Positions 22,808 to 30,159 of a stretch of 35,845 bases of DNA are shown here, piece by piece; the first letter of the stretch is position 1, and each line of letters starts with the position of its first letter. Under the pieces are notes generated by a model. That model did no database searches, was not told the DNA's origin, and saw only the letters and a program-made list of their open reading frames with translations. Made by a program: the position numbers and the translations under genes. This DNA comes from a virus. The stretch lies in the IMG/VR virus record IMGVR_UViG_3300039309_000013, positions 1 through 35,845 of that record, one strand, 5' to 3'.

Positions 22808-22829
22808 TTGTCTCTCTCCTTATCCTCGA

Positions 22830-23804
22830 TTACTTGAATCCTACCGGCTCGTTGAAAATTCCGTCTCTCTCCTTTGGCCTATACCTCATACTCTTCAGCC
22901 TCGAAAGTACAGACTCATAAGACTGGCCAAGGCACAGAACCGCCGCTGCCAATTCGCGCAGATGAGCAATGGATAGTTGGTCTGTATCATCCACCCACCG
23001 TTCGATTTCCTCATTATCCATCTCTCCCACCACTTTACGCAGATACACTCTCCTTGCCGCTGCGCTCGGCATCCCAACCATGATTCTTTCATCGAAGCGG
23101 GACGGTCTATTCACGATCCTAGCGCCCAACCTATCAGGATAGTTGGTTGTTGCCACCATAACAATATTCTCAACCTGATTTTCTCCGTCAAGAAGCGCAA
23201 GGAGTTCATGTTCTCCGTGTTTCTGAATGATTTCGTCTATATCTTCCATGATGCAGATAATCCGTCTGGTTGGCTCAATGCGCCTCAAAGCGGAGAGTCC
23301 TTGAGATGTAATTCCGGGATGGTTGCACATCACCACAATGCCGCCACTTTCTATCAAATTCTTACTGAGTAATGTAAGTGTGGCTGTCTTGCCAGAACCG
23401 GGAGGACCCCACAGTAATATGCCGCGCTTATAGAGAAGTCCGTGCTTACGATAGCGGTCTTCCATCTCCCAATACGTTTTCATTCCATCCAATACGCGCT
23501 CACTGGCGTTATCGGGAAGGAGAACGAGAGAATCGGTAATCACTTTGATCGTTCTGACCACGAGGTTTCCGTACTCGTCTTGCTCAAAGGCGTACACTCC
23601 GCCCGGTAATGATTCCCGCGTCAATCCAGCAGGGCGGAACGTATCGTTAGCTCCAATCTGCCATTGCCGGAACTCTACATTATCTCTGCCGCGTCCCATT
23701 GGCGGCGCTTGGGAAGCAGACTTAGCATCTTCACCAAAGATAGCTTTCAACAGCTTTTCTTCGGCTGATTCCAGAATAGAATTCAATTGTTCGTCCTCGT
23801 TCAA
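22830..23804 (-). CDS. AAA+ ATPase
   Basis: 324 residues with a complete AAA+ core: Walker A GPPGSGKT (133-140), Walker B RIICIMEDID (181-190), sensor-1 ATTNYPDRL with Asn 221, and arginine-finger region NRPSRFDERI (232-241), then a helical lid. The core resembles BCS1/FtsH-type classical AAA proteins, not DnaC- or clamp-loader-type ATPases. The first 100 residues are a separate, less clear domain. The start is a TTG overlapping the upstream stop (TTGA) with GAGAGG nine bases before. Such enzymes remodel protein complexes; the target is unknown. It is the largest protein of the accessory block. Confidence 0.85.
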   Translation of the reverse strand: MNEDEQLNSILESAEEKLLKAIFGEDAKSASQAPPMGRGRDNVEFRQWQIGANDTFRPAGLTRESLPGGVYAFEQDEYGNLVVRTIKVITDSLVLLPDNASERVLDGMKTYWEMEDRYRKHGLLYKRGILLWGPPGSGKTATLTLLSKNLIESGGIVVMCNHPGITSQGLSALRRIEPTRRIICIMEDIDEIIQKHGEHELLALLDGENQVENIVMVATTNYPDRLGARIVNRPSRFDERIMVGMPSAAARRVYLRKVVGEMDNEEIERWVDDTDQLSIAHLRELAAAVLCLGQSYESVLSRLKSMRYRPKERDGIFNEPVGFK

Positions 23805-24016
23805 GATTTTATCCTCTCCCTTTCACTCCAGTTTCCTACCAGCGTCTCCGCGCTTAACGGAATATTGGCGAAACTCAGCGTCATGACATGAACGCGGCAG
23901 GATGGGTTACGAAAGATCACCAACTTCCCGTCAAGCATAACCTCTTTTCCCCCTCCAGTGCATGAGCATACCGGAGTCTTGGACCAGCGAGTGCCGCGAA
24001 TCTCTTCGTATTCCAT
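23801..24016 (-). CDS. Unknown phage protein, 71 aa
   Basis: MEYEEIRGTRWSKTPVCSCT then GGGKEVMLDGKLVIFRNPSC, ending NWSERERIKS. A CSC pair and a beta-rich body are visible. It ends overlapping the AAA+ gene's TTG start, so the two are translationally coupled and may work together. Confidence 0.6.
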   Translation of the reverse strand: MEYEEIRGTRWSKTPVCSCTGGGKEVMLDGKLVIFRNPSCRVHVMTLSFANIPLSAETLVGNWSERERIKS

Positions 24017-24019
24017 CGT

Positions 24020-24448
24020 TCAATCCTTTTTCTGTCCGCTATTTTCGTACATCCATACGATGTGTGGATACTTATCGTCCTTAATGTTGATGTGTGGGCA
24101 GACGTAATGCTGGTGGATGTTTTTAGTTACCACTGTTGTTTTCATTTTCACTGGCCACCGCTCAAGAAACCATTTTGGAGCGTATTCCTGTTTCCAAAAC
24201 TCCCACGGCGTTGCAGGAAAGTCGATAGACTCAGGTTCGATCCTGTCTACCTTGTGGCCGTCAAGAACCCATGTATTCACCGTCATCACAAGTTCATCGA
24301 CAGAGTACGATATATTTTGGATGCGTAACTTTGCGTTCTCTCCTATCGGCGGGTAAAGCTGCTTGATTGTGGTCCAGAAAGCCAGTTGCAGTTGCTCAAG
24401 AACTGCTTTGTTAGCATGGACAGGATCATTACTCACAGGGTACGCCAT
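24020..24448 (-). CDS. Unknown phage protein, 142 aa
   Basis: Begins MAYPVSNDPVHANKAVLEQL, rich in aromatic residues (EFWKQEYAPKWFLERWPVK), with a short His/Cys segment (NIHQHYVCPHINI). GGAGGAAGA precedes the ATG at 24448. Overlaps the upstream gene by 16 bases. No family recognised. Confidence 0.65.
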   Translation of the reverse strand: MAYPVSNDPVHANKAVLEQLQLAFWTTIKQLYPPIGENAKLRIQNISYSVDELVMTVNTWVLDGHKVDRIEPESIDFPATPWEFWKQEYAPKWFLERWPVKMKTTVVTKNIHQHYVCPHINIKDDKYPHIVWMYENSGQKKD

Positions 24449-24663
24449 TCTTCCTCCGGTTTCTCCCGAATCTCTTTAGCGATCTCTTCGGGGATCAAAG
24501 CCATCAGTCTTTCTAGTTCTTCTGTGTAGTTGGGACCGCCGTACTTGACGCCGTGGACCGCCGCAGAGTTGAATACAGCACCAAAGTCCTCATGCCTTTC
24601 AACAGCCGTAAGTTTGCGACACATGGCGATTGCGGCGCTCTCTAGTTCCTCTTTGCTTGCCAT
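24433..24663 (-). CDS. Unknown phage protein, 76 aa
   Basis: An acidic helical protein (MASKEELESAAIAMCRKLTA ... EELERLMALIPEEIAKEIRE). The ATG has GGAGGAGTAGA, partly made from the last codons of the zinc-ribbon gene upstream. No domain recognised. Confidence 0.6.
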   Translation of the reverse strand: MASKEELESAAIAMCRKLTAVERHEDFGAVFNSAAVHGVKYGGPNYTEELERLMALIPEEIAKEIREKPEEEWRTL

Positions 24664-24664
24664 T

Positions 24665-24859
24665 CTACTCCTCCGCCACTTTCAACATTATTGTAGGCCA
24701 TTCGTACCGCGTCTCATACTCCGCGCACTGTACATTCGGACAGCGTAGAAAGACCTGCCTATAGCGATAGGAATTGTCGGGTACGAGCCTGTCATTACAC
24801 GATGGACAGTGCAGACGCAATGGCCCGTACTCAATCGGAAACTCGACAGTCTTTGCCAT
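24665..24859 (-). CDS. Zinc-ribbon mini-protein, 64 aa
   Basis: LHCPSCNDRLVPDNSYRYRQ then FLRCPNVQCAEYETRYEW: CX2C plus CX4C, 20 residues apart, is an Ogr/Delta-like or rubredoxin-like ribbon. Ogr-type phage proteins activate late transcription, but this one lacks further family marks, so I give only the fold. AAGGA lies upstream of the ATG at 24859. Confidence 0.65.
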   Translation of the reverse strand: MAKTVEFPIEYGPLRLHCPSCNDRLVPDNSYRYRQVFLRCPNVQCAEYETRYEWPTIMLKVAEE

Positions 24860-24939
24860 CAGAGCAAGTCCTTCATCAGTTTCTTAGTAGTATGGCTTCA
24901 CACTGAGACTCTTTCACAAAGCGCAGGAAAATGTCACGT

Positions 24940-25302
24940 TTATTCTGCGCTTTCCTTTGCGTCCGCCGCGCTGGGCGGCTCCGTCAATGCAGCCCACCTT
25001 TGCAATTTCTGTCTCGCGTCCCCCAGCAAGTCGTTGTATCTGTTGACATCGTTGAGCGCCTTGGCAAGCAGCCACTTCTGTGCTTCTTGGAACGTGGGAA
25101 AGTACGCGATATCGCCGGTCTGCCGATATTTCGTCCTTTCGCGCTTTACATATCCTGTGTGCGTCAGTATCCGTTCATCAAGGATCGTTACAGTGTTGTC
25201 GGTGAATGCGAATACTTCCACTGGAATCAAGGGATCTTCGGCATTGTAGATGCACGCTTCCCACCAAGTTGCGATTGCCGGTCTGCACGGTTTCTGCTTC
25301 AT
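24940..25302 (-). CDS. Unknown phage protein, 120 aa
   Basis: I start at the ATG at 25302 (MKQKPCRPAIATWWEACIYN), with AAAGGAG eight bases upstream and an ATGA overlap. The body (FAFTDNTVTILDERILTHTG, AYFPTFQEAQKWLLAKALND) is mixed alpha/beta. The stop lies within an inverted repeat (24918-24926 and 24945-24953). Function unknown. Confidence 0.6.
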   Translation of the reverse strand: MKQKPCRPAIATWWEACIYNAEDPLIPVEVFAFTDNTVTILDERILTHTGYVKRERTKYRQTGDIAYFPTFQEAQKWLLAKALNDVNRYNDLLGDARQKLQRWAALTEPPSAADAKESAE

Positions 25303-25553
25303 TTGCCCGTCTCCTTTCCCGCGCTGTCCCGGCCCGCGAGCCGCGCCGTGCCGCTGCATTTCCTGTATAAAACCGGGTTGACCCACGACTGTGGAACCTT
25401 CAACTTGTCCGCGCACTCTTTTGCAAGCAGGAGCGCCTGTAGCATCCCTCCGGTTGTGATAGCGATAGCTTCCACAGGCTTTCCCTTGCGCCTCTTGTAC
25501 TCAACCTCGATTACCCATATCAAGCCAGGGTATGCTGTTTTCAGATCGCTCAT
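25299..25553 (-). CDS. Unknown phage protein, 84 aa
   Basis: MSDLKTAYPGLIWVIEVEYK, then AIAITTGGMLQALLLAKECA. A small alpha/beta protein with a basic C-terminal tail (GTARLAGRDSAGKETGK) whose codons form the next gene's binding site. AAAGG repeats precede the ATG. ATGA overlap with the upstream gene. Confidence 0.55.
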   Translation of the reverse strand: MSDLKTAYPGLIWVIEVEYKRRKGKPVEAIAITTGGMLQALLLAKECADKLKVPQSWVNPVLYRKCSGTARLAGRDSAGKETGK

Positions 25554-25732
25554 TGGCCTTTCCTTTCATCCGCGATCCGCCGCCATGCGTACTCCCAGGC
25601 CCAAGATTCGTGACTGAACTGCATTAGACCAGTAAGACGCCCTTTAAGCATACCTGGGCGCTTCTTATAAATGCGCCCTGCATAGTAATACGCATCCGGG
25701 TACACCTGCTTGACCTTCTCCTCAGCCTTCAC
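25550..25732 (-). CDS. Unknown phage protein, 60 aa
   Basis: The start is the GTG at 25732 because AAGGAGG lies eight bases before it; the open frame goes further back but over the Lar-like gene. Sequence KAEEKVKQVYPDAYYYAGRI then YKKRPGMLKGRLTG and a Trp-rich helix (ESWAWEYAWRRIADER). This Y-P-D-A...W-A-W pattern is seen in small phage proteins; function unknown. Confidence 0.6.
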   Translation of the reverse strand: MKAEEKVKQVYPDAYYYAGRIYKKRPGMLKGRLTGLMQFSHESWAWEYAWRRIADERKGQ

Positions 25733-25961
25733 GCTTGGCCTCCTTGTCCACTTCCGCGAGTACGGCGCGGGCTGTATCCAGCCATCTATTCCACGCGGCG
25801 ACGGCTTGCTCTTCTGTATCGAAGGCGTCTGTCGCGGGCGCAACTGGACACGCCTGATTTTCGCAACTAACCATTCGAGGCGGGCGTTTGCGAAAGCCAA
25901 CAGGAATAACAATAACCGATGGAGTCACGCTGCACCATGGACATGCTGTCAGGCTATCCAT
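25722..25961 (-). CDS. Lar-like restriction-alleviation-type protein, 79 aa
   Basis: CPWCSVTPSVIVIPVG then SCENQACPVAPATDAFDTEE and AVAAWNRW match the Lar family layout: CPxC, a short beta part, C...C, T-x-E-E-A and the A-W-N-R motif. Lar proteins of phages and prophages can lessen type I restriction; here this is inferred from the motif only. GGAGGTCGAGA precedes the ATG at 25961. Confidence 0.7.
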   Translation of the reverse strand: MDSLTACPWCSVTPSVIVIPVGFRKRPPRMVSCENQACPVAPATDAFDTEEQAVAAWNRWLDTARAVLAEVDKEAKREG

Positions 25962-26466
25962 TCTCGACCTCCTTCGGCGGCGCGTCGGCTACACGCGCGG
26001 CTTCCTGTTCGGCTTCCTGTTCGGCTTCCTGCTGAATCAACTTCGATTCTTCCTTGCTTGGAATCAGAAAAGAAATGGCTATTGGCTCTTCGCTCACTGG
26101 CGCACTCAGCCGCGCCACATGCTCAAGCTCCCGCTGGAGCAGGGCTAGTGTGCGCTTAAGAGCATCCACGCAGCCGCAATCACTCTCACCGCAATCTCCC
26201 TCTGTGATGACAAGCTTCTGCACCTTGATTTGCTCCTCAAGCTCCGCGATCTGTCGCTCGCGCTCCTGCGTGAAGAGGAAGGCCGCGTGGATAGCGGGAC
26301 CATTACCACACAAAGCCCCGGAATAGATGTGAGCCAACTCTGTACCATCTTGCGTAGTAACCGACCAATAACTGTTCGCCATTCCGCAGTTGTTATACTC
26401 GATGGTCACACCCATCCACTTGCTCTCGACGTACTCCCGCTCCTGCGCTGCTGTCAGTTCACTCAT
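25954..26466 (-). CDS. Unknown phage protein with coiled coil, 170 aa
   Basis: Begins MSELTAAQEREYVESKWMGV. Residues about 65-115 form a coiled coil (QERERQIAELEEQIKVQKLV) broken by a Cys cluster (GDCGESDCGCVD). The tail is a Glu/Gln/Ala repeat (IQQEAEQEAEQEAARVAD) caused by a 12-bp tandem repeat in the DNA. GGAGGCACCCC lies before the ATG. The start region repeats that of the next gene upstream (see findings). Confidence 0.65.
   Translation of the reverse strand: MSELTAAQEREYVESKWMGVTIEYNNCGMANSYWSVTTQDGTELAHIYSGALCGNGPAIHAAFLFTQERERQIAELEEQIKVQKLVITEGDCGESDCGCVDALKRTLALLQRELEHVARLSAPVSEEPIAISFLIPSKEESKLIQQEAEQEAEQEAARVADAPPKEVENG
25999..26034. repeat. 12-bp tandem repeat, three copies
   Basis: GGCTTCCTGTTC is repeated at 25999, 26011 and (with GGCTTCCTGCTG) 26023. 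It encodes the EAEQ repeat in the tail of the 25954-26466 protein. Likely a slippage-prone site that alters tail length. Confidence 0.8.
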
Positions 26467-26668
26467 GGGGTGCCTCCGATTTCATTTCTACATACTGCTC
26501 CGCGTTTGCGATTGCGCTTTCGTAGGATAAGCCTTGCCCAATGACACATCCACGCCAATCCTCAATCACATAGCGGGGAAAGCGGTTCGCCTTTTCGAGC
26601 GCATAGGTTCCCGCACCAAACTTTTCCTGCGCCAATTCGATTGCTTCCTGCGCTGTCAACTCAGGCAT
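26459..26668 (-). CDS. Unknown phage protein, 69 aa
   Basis: MPELTAQEAIELAQEKFGAG, then PRYVIEDWRGCVIGQGLSYE. A small alpha/beta protein. GGAGGCGCCCC precedes the ATG at 26668. It ends SEAPHE, overlapping the next ATG by eight bases; the upstream protein ends PEAPHA, so the gene ends resemble each other. Confidence 0.6.
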   Translation of the reverse strand: MPELTAQEAIELAQEKFGAGTYALEKANRFPRYVIEDWRGCVIGQGLSYESAIANAEQYVEMKSEAPHE

Positions 26669-27098
26669 GGGGCGCCTCCGGTTTCTTTTGCGCGGGAACT
26701 ACTGTTTCAAGCGCAATCCGAAGCGATTCGATCTTGCGGTTGGCGTAACGAATATCTTGTTCCGCGTCTGCCACGCGCTTTAATTCTTTGGTTAAGGATG
26801 CGCGGAGCAGAAGGACGGGATCGGTAATCGCTGTCAGTTCTTTCTCTGACCACCAAAAAGAACCGCCGCCGCCAAGATGAAACGGCTCAGCGCATGGCTC
26901 CATCTTTGTTCCGCCCGTGTAATAGATGTGGTATCGGAAGCAGGTCAATTCCTCTACCCAGATGCCCTCTTCGACACATACCAGCATATCTCCGTGGAAA
27001 CAGAAATCCCCTTTTTTGAAGAGAGGTTCCGCGCTCACCTTCTCTGCTACTTTAGGGATTATTGCCCCATCCTTCGCTTTCGTTTTCTTAACTGCCAT
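26661..27098 (-). CDS. Unknown phage protein, 145 aa
   Basis: I start at the ATG at 27098 (MAVKKTKAKDGAIIPKVAEK), with GGGGGAGTG before it and a TGATG overlap with the previous stop. The body (FKKGDFCFHGDMLVCVEEGI, TCFRYHIYYTGGTKMEPC) is beta-rich with Cys. A coiled coil follows (TKELKRVADAEQDIRYANRK). No family recognised. Confidence 0.6.
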   Translation of the reverse strand: MAVKKTKAKDGAIIPKVAEKVSAEPLFKKGDFCFHGDMLVCVEEGIWVEELTCFRYHIYYTGGTKMEPCAEPFHLGGGGSFWWSEKELTAITDPVLLLRASLTKELKRVADAEQDIRYANRKIESLRIALETVVPAQKKPEAPHA

Positions 27099-27532
27099 CA
27101 CTCCCCCTTTTCTCCTGCCCCTAGCGCCAATTGATTGCTCTTGAAATGCTGGAAAAATGTCTCTCCATTCGGCGCAACCGCATACGGCAGGAACACTTCG
27201 GCGATCTCGGCCTGTTGAGCTTCCACAAGGGCCATCTGCGCCTCTACCCAGTCCTTGACGATGCGCCATGCAATACGTTCGCATTGAGGAATATCCCGCC
27301 AGATTCCGCTTCTCTGACTGCCTTTCTTGAGTGCGGCGCTCACACCCTGCACGTTGCAGGGAAGCCGGAAGTGGACGGTGTTCTTGCCGATATTCAGGCC
27401 GAATGTGACCGCTGTCGCCTTGCCGCTCTGATAATCAACTGAAACATGGCAAGCACCTTTAGCCCCAAGAATCTCTTGAATCTGCGAGACTGTTTTGGCG
27501 CTTGCTACCTTGGTTGTGTAATTAAGAAGCAT
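27098..27532 (-). CDS. Conserved phage protein, 144 aa
   Basis: Starts MLLNYTTKVASAKTVSQIQE at the ATG at 27532 (TGATG overlap). Then VDYQSGKATAVTFGLNIGKN, TVHFRLPCNVQGV, and AWRIVKDWVEAQMALVEAQQ leading into FLPYAVAPNGETFF. The A-W-R-I-x-K-D-W-V-E-A-Q...F-L-P-Y pattern is one I recognise from many unrelated phages as a hypothetical protein. Ends GAGEKGE, whose codons make the next binding site. Confidence 0.65.
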   Translation of the reverse strand: MLLNYTTKVASAKTVSQIQEILGAKGACHVSVDYQSGKATAVTFGLNIGKNTVHFRLPCNVQGVSAALKKGSQRSGIWRDIPQCERIAWRIVKDWVEAQMALVEAQQAEIAEVFLPYAVAPNGETFFQHFKSNQLALGAGEKGE

Positions 27533-27825
27533 CACTCCCCCTTTTCCCCCGGTCCCGGCTGGCACTGCTTGCCATACTCCGGTTTGTCGTACCCATTTAT
27601 CTTGTAGTCCACAATCACCTTTACCTGAGTTCCGATAGGAAGGTAACTAAGATTATATTTCTCACGAATCTCCATCGCCGCTGCATCAGCACCGTCAGTG
27701 CGAGGAATACCGTCTAGTTGCGTCCTAGCCTCATCCCAAGCCATTTCAGTAAGATGATTGCCGATGATCGTGTGTAGATCGTGGAATACCTGTGGACTGA
27801 CACGCCATGTTACTTCGCTTGGCAT
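27532..27825 (-). CDS. Unknown phage protein, 97 aa
   Basis: MPSEVTWRVSPQVFHDLHTI then ADAAAMEIREKYNLSYLPIG and KVIVDYKINGYDK. Start at the ATG at 27825 (GGAGGAATGTA, TAATG overlap). Ends GPGEKGE, nearly the same tail as the next gene. No family recognised. Confidence 0.6.
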   Translation of the reverse strand: MPSEVTWRVSPQVFHDLHTIIGNHLTEMAWDEARTQLDGIPRTDGADAAAMEIREKYNLSYLPIGTQVKVIVDYKINGYDKPEYGKQCQPGPGEKGE

Positions 27826-28082
27826 TACATTCCTCCACCAATCCGCGCATCTGTAACCTTTAGCCAATTCTTTGCTGGCATATTCTGCCCCTCACAACAA
27901 AGCCACGGAATGTATCCTACCGATAGTCCTGTTTGTCTGTCGTAGTAATCCCAACTAATCGTATAGTTCCAGCGGAAAGTAATGAAAACTATTCCAAAGA
28001 GTATCTGAATCGCCCAACCACCATCACTCTTGAACCAATGAATGCGGAACTTGTGCCAGAATGGAACTCTTTTATTCGCCAT
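27825..28082 (-). CDS. Small membrane protein, 85 aa
   Basis: MANKRVPFWHKFRIHWFKSD precedes a hydrophobic helix (GGWAIQILFGIVFITFRW). The rest is aromatic (WDYYDRQTGLSVGYIPWLCC). One membrane span with a basic cytoplasmic N-terminus is predicted. The ATG at 28082 has GAGGGAGAAGTG and a TGATG overlap. A holin role cannot be shown. Confidence 0.6.
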   Translation of the reverse strand: MANKRVPFWHKFRIHWFKSDGGWAIQILFGIVFITFRWNYTISWDYYDRQTGLSVGYIPWLCCEGQNMPAKNWLKVTDARIGGGM

Positions 28083-28300
28083 CACTTCTCCCTCGCCCTT
28101 CGTCTCCGCTCCTGAGCGCAACCCGGACAGCCAGTAATCGGATCGCATAAGCCGTCAGGAGTATTGTGAGCCATCATATAACATCCCTCTTCCAATTCTT
28201 CGCCCGTCTCAGGATTATATCCAGGCTCACGGTACTCCATTATCCCCAACTCATCACCGCGAACCCAACGGTCTTTGGGAGATGCAGTTGCGAACTCCAT
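28082..28300 (-). CDS. Cys-containing small phage protein, 72 aa
   Basis: I choose the ATG at 28300 (MEFATASPKDRWVRGDELGI; GGGGAG eight bases before); a GTG at 28324 overlapping the upstream stop is the alternative. It contains GCYMMAHNTPDGLCDPITGC and PGC, possibly a metal site, and a basic C-terminus (RRRRAREK). Function unknown. Confidence 0.55.
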   Translation of the reverse strand: MEFATASPKDRWVRGDELGIMEYREPGYNPETGEELEEGCYMMAHNTPDGLCDPITGCPGCAQERRRRAREK

Positions 28301-28320
28301 TGGCGTTACTCCCCAGCGAA

Positions 28321-28560
28321 TCACTTCTTAACCAGCCGCTTGACTTTCCCTTCCGAGAACTCCACAACCTCAGTCGGAACAGGACGATTGGTTTGGCCGC
28401 TGATCTGGAGTTGCACCTTCACTGTCCTCAAGATTTCTCTTGCCTGCGCCGCAATAGCGTCTGCATGTCCCGGCAGCATCTTCTTCGCCTTGACTTGGTT
28501 AAGGGTTGTCCACAATGCTTCTCTGAGGCTATTCGCTGTCAATCCTACTTGCCCTTGCAT
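28321..28560 (-). CDS. Conserved small phage protein, 79 aa
   Basis: MQGQVGLTANSLREALWTTL then KMLPGHADAIAAQAREILRT and KVQLQISGQTNRPV. The N-S-L-R-E-A-L-W...A-D-A-I-A-x-Q-A-R-E-I pattern is familiar from small proteins in phage and prophage accessory regions. AAAGGAG precedes the ATG. Function unknown; helical and probably oligomeric. Confidence 0.65.
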   Translation of the reverse strand: MQGQVGLTANSLREALWTTLNQVKAKKMLPGHADAIAAQAREILRTVKVQLQISGQTNRPVPTEVVEFSEGKVKRLVKK

Positions 28561-29077
28561 ACCGTCTCCTTTGTTGGTTAATTGGGTTCCATTGTTGTCG
28601 TCCAGCCTGAGCGTACCGCTCGAATCGGTCTGGCATCTGAAGTTTTACTTCTTTCACGAGTTGCTCTAAAAGCTCATAACACTCTGCGTACTCTCCGTAC
28701 TCCGCAACACGTAACCTACGGTCATATTTCTTTTTCCACTCCTTGTACTCCGGTTGGCGGCAATACTCGATATGTTTGGGCATATTCTTCTTGCGCTTCT
28801 CCCGCTCCAAATCCCTATGTTGCGGACCCCAGATCGCGTATGCCGCCTTCTTTTGTGCTTTCAACTCCTTGGCTTTTTCTGTTCTCCGATTCTTGTCGTA
28901 CTCAGCCTTGAGCCGCTTCTTTTCTTTAACTGGCAACTTGCGGGCAAGCCCACAGCACTTTTGGCTGCAATATAAAGGAGAGTTGATTTTCATGGCGCGA
29001 TTGTATGCACCCATCCCTTTCAGGAAAGACTTCTTGCACTGCGCACACTTGACCTTTATTGTTCTCCCGGTTCCCAC
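28529..29077 (-). CDS. Zinc-finger DNA-binding-type phage protein, 182 aa
   Basis: Residues about 11-43 form a zinc finger (VKCAQCKKSFLKGMGAYNRA then PLYCSQKCCGLAR), the C-x2-C...C-x3-C layout of a phage group often located with HNH enzymes. A long Lys/Arg helix (KEKKRLKAEYDKNRRTEKAK) follows and then an acidic helix. The start is a GTG at 29077 with GAGGTAAG immediately before. It overlaps the 28321-28560 gene by 32 bases. DNA or RNA binding is likely by motif. Confidence 0.65.
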   Translation of the reverse strand: MGTGRTIKVKCAQCKKSFLKGMGAYNRAMKINSPLYCSQKCCGLARKLPVKEKKRLKAEYDKNRRTEKAKELKAQKKAAYAIWGPQHRDLEREKRKKNMPKHIEYCRQPEYKEWKKKYDRRLRVAEYGEYAECYELLEQLVKEVKLQMPDRFERYAQAGRQQWNPINQQRRRYARASRIDSE

Positions 29078-29078
29078 C

Positions 29079-29504
29079 TTACCTCATCCCTTTCTTTAAT
29101 TCCGCCAGCGCCGCCTGTAAACGTACCAGTATCCTGCACCAGCGTATCTTTTGCTGTGCCACAGATACCGATAAGCCGAATTCTTTTCCTATTCGCCCGT
29201 TTATCAAATCATTCCAATCGGGTCCACCTTTGCCGTCATAATCCACAAGCACTATTTCGGCCTCTACTTGCCGAATCTCCTCAAGCCTATTGCGCGTAAA
29301 TTCCGCCGCTAATTTCCATACAACCTTTTCTTTCCCAACATCCATTTGCCATTCCTTGAAAGGATTGTCGCACCACCTCGCATCTTTCTCGTTGAAAAAC
29401 AAGGCGACATTGAATTGGTCAGTCCCGTAGGAATCAAGGTCGCGTACCCACGACCGCACATGCTCCCAATTCGCCCTTACGAACTTCTCATCCGCAGAAA
29501 TCAT
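29079..29504 (-). CDS. Unknown phage protein, 141 aa
   Basis: MISADEKFVRANWEHVRSWV then YGTDQFNVALFFNEKDARWC and WKLAAEFTRNRLEEIRQVEA. Mixed alpha/beta with many Trp. The ATG at 29504 directly follows the previous gene's stop (GGAG from its last codons). Ends KKGMR with ATGAGGTAA, giving the binding site of the next gene. No family recognised. Confidence 0.65.
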   Translation of the reverse strand: MISADEKFVRANWEHVRSWVRDLDSYGTDQFNVALFFNEKDARWCDNPFKEWQMDVGKEKVVWKLAAEFTRNRLEEIRQVEAEIVLVDYDGKGGPDWNDLINGRIGKEFGLSVSVAQQKIRWCRILVRLQAALAELKKGMR

Positions 29505-29714
29505 TTATTCTCCACTCCCACTACGTATTCCGGTAATCTGCACGTTCATACGCGTGGACGCGGCGTGCATATCGAACATCTTCCGCGTCCAGTAAAACGG
29601 ATCAACATCATAAAGCGCATCCTGAAACATCCGCGTCCGCTCATTCGCCTCATTCAACTCCTGGCGCAAACGTGAAATCGTAGACCACGGCCAAATTCTC
29701 GATAACAACATCAT
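29505..29714 (-). CDS. Unknown phage protein, 69 aa
   Basis: MMLLSRIWPWSTISRLRQEL, then an amphipathic coiled-coil helix (NEANERTRMFQDALYDVDPF). GGAGGATGGTAA precedes the ATG at 29714, which overlaps the upstream stop. The hydrophobic N-terminus could be membrane-associated. Function unknown. Confidence 0.6.
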   Translation of the reverse strand: MMLLSRIWPWSTISRLRQELNEANERTRMFQDALYDVDPFYWTRKMFDMHAASTRMNVQITGIRSGSGE

Positions 29715-29989
29715 TTACCATCCTCCTGACGCCCTGTACGCCCTCCTACGCGCCCACAGCCCTCGCATGGATGCGATATGTGACTCAGGCACCCCGAATG
29801 GCTACAAGGCTCCCCATCGCGCAGCGTAGGCCGTCCGTGAATCTTCAAGTTCAACTCAAGCCACCTATTCTCATCGCCCCGCGTTTCCTTGGCGAGTTGC
29901 TTCAGGTAAGCCAAGTCCTCTACTTCATCGGGGTAAAAAGTCCGACCGTAACCCATATTCCCGGAAGCAAGCCTCTTACCTTTACTCAT
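29711..29989 (-). CDS. Small zinc-binding-type phage protein, 92 aa
   Basis: MSKGKRLASGNMGYGRTFYP, then EPCSHSGCLSHISHPCEGCG: C-x4-C-x6-C-x2-C is a plausible zinc site. The C-terminus is GR-rich. ATGA overlap with the upstream gene. Function unknown. Confidence 0.6.
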   Translation of the reverse strand: MSKGKRLASGNMGYGRTFYPDEVEDLAYLKQLAKETRGDENRWLELNLKIHGRPTLRDGEPCSHSGCLSHISHPCEGCGRVGGRTGRQEDGK

Positions 29990-30159
29990 TTATTAGCCGC
30001 CTTCTTTTTAGGCTTTTCATCCTGAAGCGTCACCGTCACCTTGAATTTCGGTTTCTTGATCGCGTACAGTTCTTCCAGAAGAGCATACTCCGCGTCATTC
30101 TCTGGATAATACGCAAGCGCGTTTATCCTACCTCGGCAATACCCTACTTCAACCTTCAT
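29986..30159 (-). CDS. Unknown phage protein, 57 aa
   Basis: MKVEVGYCRGRINALAYYPE then DAEYALLEELYAIKKPKFKV, ending KPKKKAANK. The ATG follows the previous stop directly with GGGAG upstream. A small beta-strand/helix protein with a Lys-rich tail. No family recognised. Confidence 0.6.
   Translation of the reverse strand: MKVEVGYCRGRINALAYYPENDAEYALLEELYAIKKPKFKVTVTLQDEKPKKKAANK

Noticed and set aside
24918-24953. Inverted repeat AAAGCGCAG / CTGCGCTTT around a stop codon as a terminator
   Set aside because: The loop is 18 bases, there is no T-run on the minus strand, and the next gene follows closely; not enough for a terminator call.
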